DNA of 64,000 bases from Ruoffia sp044336205 (GTDB taxonomy: Bacteria; Bacillota; Bacilli; Lactobacillales; Aerococcaceae): assembly GCA_044336205.1 (NCBI GenBank), contig CP172318.1, forward strand, positions 248,001-312,000, in the 5' to 3' direction. Below the pieces are notes generated by a model that made no database searches, was not told where the DNA came from, and worked only from the letters and a program-made list of their open reading frames with translations. Positions 59,182-64,000 of the stretch are shown in pieces. Each line of letters opens with the position of its first letter. The first letter of the stretch is position 1. Position numbers and translations under genes: made by a program.

Positions 59182-60804
59182 ATGGCAAAAGATTTAAAAT
59201 TCTCAGAAGACGCACGTGGAGCCTTACTACGTGGGGTTGATGTTTTAGCAGATACAGTTAAAGTAACTTTAGGGCCAAAGGGTCGTAACGTTGTATTAGA
59301 TCAACAATTTGGTTCACCAACTATTACAAACGATGGTGTGACGATTGCTCGTGAGATCGAATTAGAAGATCGTTTCGAGAATATGGGTGCTCAATTAGTA
59401 ATGGAAGTCGCTTCAAAAACCAACGATATCGCAGGTGACGGTACGACAACAGCAACAGTTCTAACACAAGCGATTGCTCGCGAAGGAATGAAGAACGTTA
59501 CTTCTGGAGCGAACCCAGTTGGAATTCGTCGTGGTATTGAATTAGCAACTCAAACAGCGGTTGACGCTTTAAGAGAATTATCACAACCTGTATCATCTAA
59601 AGAATCGATTGCACAAGTTGCTTCAGTTTCTTCAGGTGACCAACAAGTTGGTGAATTAATCGCTGACGCTATGGAAAAAGTAGGTCAAGACGGTGTAATC
59701 ACGATCGAAGACTCTCAATCAATTACAACAGAATTGAACGTGGTTGAAGGTATGCAATTTGACCGTGGATACTTATCTCAATACATGGTCACTGATAATG
59801 AGAAGATGATTGCGGAATTAGACAACCCATATGTATTCATTACTGACCGTAAGATTTCTAACATTCAAGATATCCTATCAATGTTAGAAAACGTAATGCA
59901 ATCAAGTCGTCCGTTATTAATTATCGCGGAAGATATTGAAGGAGAAGCATTACCTACATTAGTATTAAACAAATTACGTGGAACTTTAAACGTCGTAGCG
60001 GTTAAAGCACCAGGATTCGGTGACCGTCGCAAAGCGATGTTAGAAGATTTAGCGATCTTAACAGGTGCAACAGTTGTATCTGAAGAGTTAGGTTTCGAAT
60101 TAAAAGACGCAACACCAGAACACTTAGGTTCAGCAGGTAAAGTTTCAGTAACTAAAGACAACACAACTATTGTTGAAGGTGCAGGTTCGAAAGAACAAAT
60201 CGACCAACGCGTTGGTTTAATCCGCGCTCAAATCGAAGACACAACAAGTGAATTCGATCGTGAGAAATTACAAGAACGTCTAGCTAAATTAGCTGGAGGG
60301 GTTGCAGTAATTAAAGTTGGTGCAGCGACTGAAACAGAACAAAAAGAAATTAAACTACGTATTGAAGATGCATTAAACGCAACTCGTGCAGCGGTTGAAG
60401 AAGGAATCGTTTCAGGTGGTGGTACTGCTTTAGTTAACGTTCAAGAAGCAGTGGCAGGACTTGAAGCAGAAGGCGACGAAGCAACAGGTATTGCGATCGT
60501 AGCACGTGCTTTAGAAGAACCAGTTCGTCAAATCGCTGAGAACGCAGGATTAGAAGGATCAGTTATCGTTGAACGCCTACGTACTTCAGATAAAGGTGTA
60601 GGATTCAACGCTGCGAGCGGTGAATTCGAGAACATGATCGAAGCAGGTATCGTTGACCCAACTAAAGTAACACGTACTGCTTTACAAAACGCTGCCTCTG
60701 TAGCTGCTTTACTATTAACTACTGAAGCAGTCGTAGCAGACATCCCATCTGAAAATGGACCAGCCGACATGGTTATGGGCGGCGGCATGCCAGGTATGAT
60801 GTAA
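59182..60804 (+). CDS. groEL: Chaperonin GroEL
   Basis: This is the 540-residue chaperonin with canonical segments VTLGPKGRNVVLDQQFGSPT, ITNDGVTIAREIELED, NDIAGDGTTTATVLTQAI, the apical region KAPGFGDRRKAMLEDLAILT, LAKLAGGVAVIKVGAATETE, EEGIVSGGGTALVNV and the C-terminal GGGMPGMM. Codon use is strongly biased, as expected for a highly expressed gene. GAAGGAG precedes ATG 59182. Confidence 0.98.
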   Translation: MAKDLKFSEDARGALLRGVDVLADTVKVTLGPKGRNVVLDQQFGSPTITNDGVTIAREIELEDRFENMGAQLVMEVASKTNDIAGDGTTTATVLTQAIAREGMKNVTSGANPVGIRRGIELATQTAVDALRELSQPVSSKESIAQVASVSSGDQQVGELIADAMEKVGQDGVITIEDSQSITTELNVVEGMQFDRGYLSQYMVTDNEKMIAELDNPYVFITDRKISNIQDILSMLENVMQSSRPLLIIAEDIEGEALPTLVLNKLRGTLNVVAVKAPGFGDRRKAMLEDLAILTGATVVSEELGFELKDATPEHLGSAGKVSVTKDNTTIVEGAGSKEQIDQRVGLIRAQIEDTTSEFDREKLQERLAKLAGGVAVIKVGAATETEQKEIKLRIEDALNATRAAVEEGIVSGGGTALVNVQEAVAGLEAEGDEATGIAIVARALEEPVRQIAENAGLEGSVIVERLRTSDKGVGFNAASGEFENMIEAGIVDPTKVTRTALQNAASVAALLLTTEAVVADIPSENGPADMVMGGGMPGMM

Positions 60805-60830
60805 TTTAAAATTAATTAGTTTGGATTTGA

Positions 60831-60853
60831 AGACCCCGGAAGGGGTCTTTTTT
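60831..60853 (+). terminator. Terminator after groEL
   Basis: GACCCC pairs with GGGGTC across GGAA and is followed by six T. Confidence 0.95.
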
Positions 60854-60912
60854 GTTGGTTGATTAGTTGATTAATCGTTGGAGTGGGATGTGAGGGAGGT
60901 TGCTATTGCTTG

Positions 60913-61626
60913 TGTCCGTCGCCCTTCATTGCGACGGACACTTACAGGTCAAACTGTCCGTGGTTGCTGCTCGCCATGGCCATATACAGGTCAAACTGTC
61001 CGTGGTGGTTCTTCACGATGGACACATACTGCACTAATTGTCCGTGGTTGCTGCTCGCCATGGACACATACCGCTTTAACTGTCCGTGGTGGTTCTTCAC
61101 GATGGCCATATACTGCACTAATTGTCCGTGGTTGCTCCCTGCCACGGCCATATACAGGTCAAACTGTCCGTGGTTCTTCCCTGCCATGGACACATACTGC
61201 TTTAACTGTCCGTGGTTGCTCCCCGCCACGGCTATAAACAGCTTTAACTGTCCGTGGCGGTTCTTCACGATGGCCATATACTACACTAATTGTCCGCGGT
61301 TGCTCCCTGCCACGGACACATACCGCTTTAACTGTCCGTGGCGGTTCTTCACGATGGACACATACTGCACTAATTGTCCGTGGTTGCACCCTGCCATGGA
61401 CACATACTGCTTTAACTGTCCGTGGTTGCTCCCTGCCACGGCCATATACAGGTCTAACTGTCCGTGACGGTTCTTCACGATGGACACATACTGCACTAAT
61501 TGTCCGTGGTTGCTGCTCGCCATGGACACATACCGCTTTAACTGTCCGTGGTTCTTCCCTGCCATGGACACATACTGCATTAATTGTCCGTCGCCCTCCT
61601 GACCACGGATGTGTACCACTCTTGAT
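60913..61626 (+). repeat. Hairpin array C1: 17 phased units of 42 bp
   Basis: Units start with TGTCCG at 60913, 60955, 60997 through 61585, all exactly 42 bp apart. A typical unit is TGTCCGTGGTTGCTGCTCGC, CATGGACACATACCGCTTTA, AC. TGTCCGTGG pairs with CCACGGACA or CCATGGACA, the latter through a G-U on the + strand. In other units TGTCCGTGGTG pairs with CACGATGGACA around GTTCTT with a single G-G mismatch. The first unit is a perfect TGTCCGTCGC/GCGACGGACA hairpin, and the last is also of the TCGCCC variant, so both borders share a distinct form. Confidence 0.95.
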
Positions 61627-61669
61627 GGCCAACGCCCCTACCTCCACAGTCATTTCTCCACACAAAAAT

Positions 61670-61705
61670 AGCCTAGAAGCACATTAGATACTCCTAGGCT
61701 TATTT
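61670..61705 (-). terminator. Terminator of the secreted-protein gene
   Basis: On the minus strand AGCCTAGGAG pairs with CTTCTAGGCT across a short loop, followed by ATTTTT. Confidence 0.7.
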
Positions 61706-61713
61706 ACAATCTA

Positions 61714-62349
61714 TTATTCATCGTTTGAAGATCCACCTGTATACGGATAAACATCACTTGAATCGAATGACTCATCAGGTAGTTCTGATCCTGGTAATTC
61801 TGAGCTTGGCACTTCTTCAACTGGGTCTTCGGATCCTGGTTCTTCGTAAACAGGATTTTCATAGACCGGTTCTTCGTATGTAGGCTCCTCGTAGACTGGT
61901 TCTTGGGCAATCGAAGCTTGATCAATCGCTTGTTGAACGGCTTGAGTGAATGTGTAGAAATCTCCCGCTCCATTGAAGGGTTGTAGCCCGTGCTCTAAAG
62001 CCAAGTTGTTCCAGTACACTAACTCATCTTCTGTATATGGCAGTGTTCGAGTTAGTGAAAGCATGCGATCTCTTGACGGTCTTAAGATTGCCATCCCGGT
62101 CACCACTTTGTCTTCTTTTTCTTCAACTTCACTTTCATCTAACTCAATCGTACGTATACTTTGAGATGGTGTGTTTTGTTCTGAATCATCCGTTTCCTCT
62201 ACCGAGTTTTCGATGTCAACTTGACTACTTAGCGAAGATTCAGCAATATATTCAGATGTTTTACCCGCTGGTGGGGCTGGATTATATAACATAAAGGCTG
62301 TAGCTAAGAAAATTAGCCCTGCCACAATAGCTGCAAGGAATGCTCTCAA
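61714..62349 (-). CDS. Secreted or membrane-anchored protein with Pro-Val-Tyr-Glu repeats
   Basis: On the minus strand, a TTG at 62349 follows AGGAGG by 6 bp and is preferred over the more distant ATG at 62382. The 211-residue product has one N-terminal hydrophobic helix (RAFLAAIVAGLIFLATAFML), acidic low-complexity sequence, then a folded segment (about 90-140, TRTLPYTEDELVYWNNLALE). A repeated tail follows, built from PVYEEPTYEEPVYENPVYEE and ending Ser/Glu/Pro-rich. The tail suggests a wall-spanning region; no LPxTG is seen. Function unknown. It separates array C1 from the NERD gene. Confidence 0.75.
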   Translation of the reverse strand: MRAFLAAIVAGLIFLATAFMLYNPAPPAGKTSEYIAESSLSSQVDIENSVEETDDSEQNTPSQSIRTIELDESEVEEKEDKVVTGMAILRPSRDRMLSLTRTLPYTEDELVYWNNLALEHGLQPFNGAGDFYTFTQAVQQAIDQASIAQEPVYEEPTYEEPVYENPVYEEPGSEDPVEEVPSSELPGSELPDESFDSSDVYPYTGGSSNDE

Positions 62350-62517
62350 TATTCGTCCTCCTAAAATTATGTAAAAGTACATTTAATTATCTCTATGATT
62401 GTAGCATAAAAATGAAATATTTTTTAATAAAAGCGAATATTTAATATAAAAGACATTTTTAATAATGGAAATCGACTTTTTTAGTGTATTTATAATAAAG
62501 GGTGTAGGAGGGAAATT

Positions 62518-63489
62518 ATGGAAAAACCATTTTACTTAGAATACTTAGAAATTCTCGAACGACGCATTAATTTACCGGAGGAATCTAAGCGACGACTCTG
62601 GGCACAGAGGGTTGGTTACGAAGGTCATCGGGCTTTTGATGAGTTGTTAGTTGAATATTGCCCGAAAGATTGGGAGATCTTACATAATCTGAATTTTAAC
62701 CACCCAGTTGGAAAAACGCAAATTGACACGCTATTAATTAATTCGCAAGCTATCTACCATTTTGAAGTGAAAAATTTAGTCCAGCCTGCTGAATACCGTG
62801 ACGGTGAATGGTATAACCAAGCGACTGGTAGACGTTTTCGTAATTATTTTACTCAGATGAATCGTCAGCGAGAATTGCTTGGGCACATTCTTGAGTCGTT
62901 AGATATTCGCGCGCCAATTATATCCAGACTCGTCTTGATAAACGATCAGGATACCGTTACTTTCACAGAAGATATGCAAGAACACTATCTCAAACGTTGG
63001 CAAATTAAGCAGTTCTTGGAAAATATTCGTCAACTAGGGACTATGACTTCTAAGCGTAAATTGATTAATCCAGCTGAAGCGGCGAGGCGAATTGTAGAAT
63101 TGACGATTGAAGAGTTCGAACGTGATCAGTATCCGGAAGCAAACTTGATTCATGAGGCTCGAAAAGGGATGTTGTGTGTAAATTGTAAAACGAATCTGGT
63201 AGGGAGTCAGTCGCGGTATCTTGTTAAATGTGCTCGTTGTGGGAAAGTGGAGTCCAGAGAAGCTGCGGTGATGCGGACGATTTGTGAGGTGGGAGTGATA
63301 AACTATGAAAAAGACCTAACAGCTAGGATGGTGAACGATCTGATTGGTGAACCGTCCATGGCTCGATATATTCGCAGGAAATTGGCCGACTACTTCGAAG
63401 TAAAAGGTCGAGGACGTGGAACGAGCTATAATAATCCAAAAGCCAGCTTGAAAAAAGCCTTCCCACATCTAAAATTCAGGTATGATTGA
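62518..63489 (+). CDS. NERD-domain nuclease-like protein with zinc ribbon (locus C)
   Basis: The 323-residue protein has a NERD domain (about 30-135) with Glu in VGYEGHRAFDELL, Asp in KTQIDTLLINSQ and E-x-K in IYHFEVKNLV, and a later Gln in FTQMNRQRELLG. A zinc ribbon (CVNCKT, CARCGK, about 222-243) comes next, then a helical C-terminus (VNDLIGEPSMARYIRRKLAD) ending KGRGRGTSYNNP, like a winged helix with basic tail. Architecture and order match the protein at 45369, but sequence identity is low. It starts at ATG 62518 after GGAGG. Array C2 begins 28 bp after the stop and array C1 lies upstream. Confidence 0.87.
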   Translation: MEKPFYLEYLEILERRINLPEESKRRLWAQRVGYEGHRAFDELLVEYCPKDWEILHNLNFNHPVGKTQIDTLLINSQAIYHFEVKNLVQPAEYRDGEWYNQATGRRFRNYFTQMNRQRELLGHILESLDIRAPIISRLVLINDQDTVTFTEDMQEHYLKRWQIKQFLENIRQLGTMTSKRKLINPAEAARRIVELTIEEFERDQYPEANLIHEARKGMLCVNCKTNLVGSQSRYLVKCARCGKVESREAAVMRTICEVGVINYEKDLTARMVNDLIGEPSMARYIRRKLADYFEVKGRGRGTSYNNPKASLKKAFPHLKFRYD

Positions 63490-63516
63490 CGGGGGATGGT
63501 GATTAAGTATGTGAAC

Positions 63517-64000
63517 TGTCCGTGGTGATGAATAGCGATGGTTATAAAGGGGGGGATTGTCCGTGGCGCTGAGTCACGACGGCCATAAAGGGGTAAATTG
63601 TCCGTGGCGCTGAGTCACGACGGCCATAAAGGGGTAAATTGTCCGTGGCGCTGAGTCTCGACGGCCGTAAAATGAATTAACTGTCCGTGGTGTTGGATGG
63701 CGACGGTCCTAAAGTGTGTTAACTGTCCGTGGTGTTGAGTCACGACGACCATAAAGTGGGTTAACTGTCCGTGGTGCTGAGTATCGATGGTCATAAAGCG
63801 TGTTAATTGTCCGTGGTGCTGAGTAGCGATGGTCATAAAGTGTGTAAACTGTCCGTGGCGCTGAGTAGCGATGGTCATAAAGTGGGTTAACTGTCCGTGG
63901 CGTTGAGTCTCGAAGGCCACATACTGGCTTAACTGTCCGTGGTGTTGATTAGCGACGGCCATAAAGCGTGTTAATTGTCCGTGGTGCTGAGTAGCGATGG
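63517..64000 (+). repeat. Hairpin array C2: at least 12 units of 41-42 bp, runs off the window
   Basis: Units start TGTCCGTGG at 63517, 63558, 63599, 63640 (41 bp apart) and then 63682 through 63976 (42 bp apart). A typical unit is TGTCCGTGGTGTTGAGTCAC, GACGGCCATAAAGTGTGTTA, A. GTCCGTGGTG and CAC-GACGG-C pair around the short loop with a G-G mismatch. It is the same family as C1, but with a TTGAGT/CTGAGT loop and a GGCCATAAAG tail. It continues past base 64000. Confidence 0.94.

Noticed and set aside
60878..61665. Several overlapping open frames of 100-190 codons across array C1 on both strands
   Set aside because: Same cause: 42-bp phasing. The Cys/Trp/His-rich translations follow the DNA unit and show no start signals or domain.

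Overview
The window comes from a low-GC Gram-positive bacterium, most likely a Lactobacillales member in or near Aerococcaceae/Carnobacteriaceae. The pointers are the AT-rich codon use, strong AGGAGG-type ribosome sites, a CIRCE element before groES-groEL, a Gram-positive-type eut cluster controlled by EutV/EutW, and the neighbourhood tsaB-rimI-tsaD-ydiF-rex-groESL. The genus is inference only.

Layout. 1-2.4 kb: the tail of an unidentified gene, two secreted proteins and a His-rich cytosolic protein that looks metal-handling. 2.4-9.7 kb: a rhodanese pseudogene, a MITE-like inverted repeat, a Sau3AI-type (GATC) restriction-modification pair, and IS30 and IS1182 elements. 9.8-38 kb: a nearly continuous cobalamin plus ethanolamine island. 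It runs cblS-cobU-cobS; a B12-riboswitch small RNA resembling EutX/Rli55; eutS-eutP-pduO; an ANTAR antitermination leader and eutG-eutS-eutV-eutW-eutA-eutB-eutC-eutL-eutK-like-eutE-eutM; then eutT-like, pduL, a likely cargo protein, eutN, eutH, an old-yellow-enzyme reductase, cblT and cobC; and finally a second B12 riboswitch driving btuFCD-cobD-pduX-cbiB-cobQ-pduO. 38.7-42.5 kb: an exported flavin reductase, a DedA-like protein and a VanY-like peptidase. 42.6-51.3 kb and 54.8-55.7 kb: repeat arrays, an IS1380 element, a NERD-domain gene, several pseudogenes and an intact carbamate kinase. 51.3-60.8 kb: conserved housekeeping genes (thioesterase, tsaB, two acetyltransferases, tsaD, ydiF, rex, groES, groEL). 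60.9-64 kb: more arrays around a second NERD-domain gene.

How it works together. EutBC splits ethanolamine to acetaldehyde and ammonia inside a microcompartment (EutS x2, L, M, N and the EutK-like protein). EutE, PduL and EutG process acetaldehyde, EutA and the adenosyltransferases maintain the B12 cofactor, and EutH imports substrate. EutW/EutV sense ethanolamine and relieve termination, while the B12-riboswitch RNA probably gates EutV. The flanking genes salvage corrinoid (BtuFCD, CobQ, CbiB, CobD, PduX, CobU, CobS) and import and phosphorylate alpha-ribazole (CblT, CblS) in place of CobT. CobQ has lost its glutaminase residues, and eutW is split at an A-AAA-AAG heptamer.

The most unusual structure is a set of six strictly phased tandem arrays of 41-42 bp units, about 96 units in three sequence families, plus one degenerate mini-array. 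Families A and C form hairpins whose variation keeps pairing through G-U wobble on the + strand only. Arrays of family A lie on both sides of one NERD / zinc-ribbon / winged-helix-like gene, and arrays of family C lie on both sides of a second, paralogous one. In both cases an array begins about 30-50 bp after the NERD stop codon. This looks like an undescribed repeat-plus-nuclease element, formally similar to REP/RAYT systems. No tool was run; all statements come from reading the sequence.
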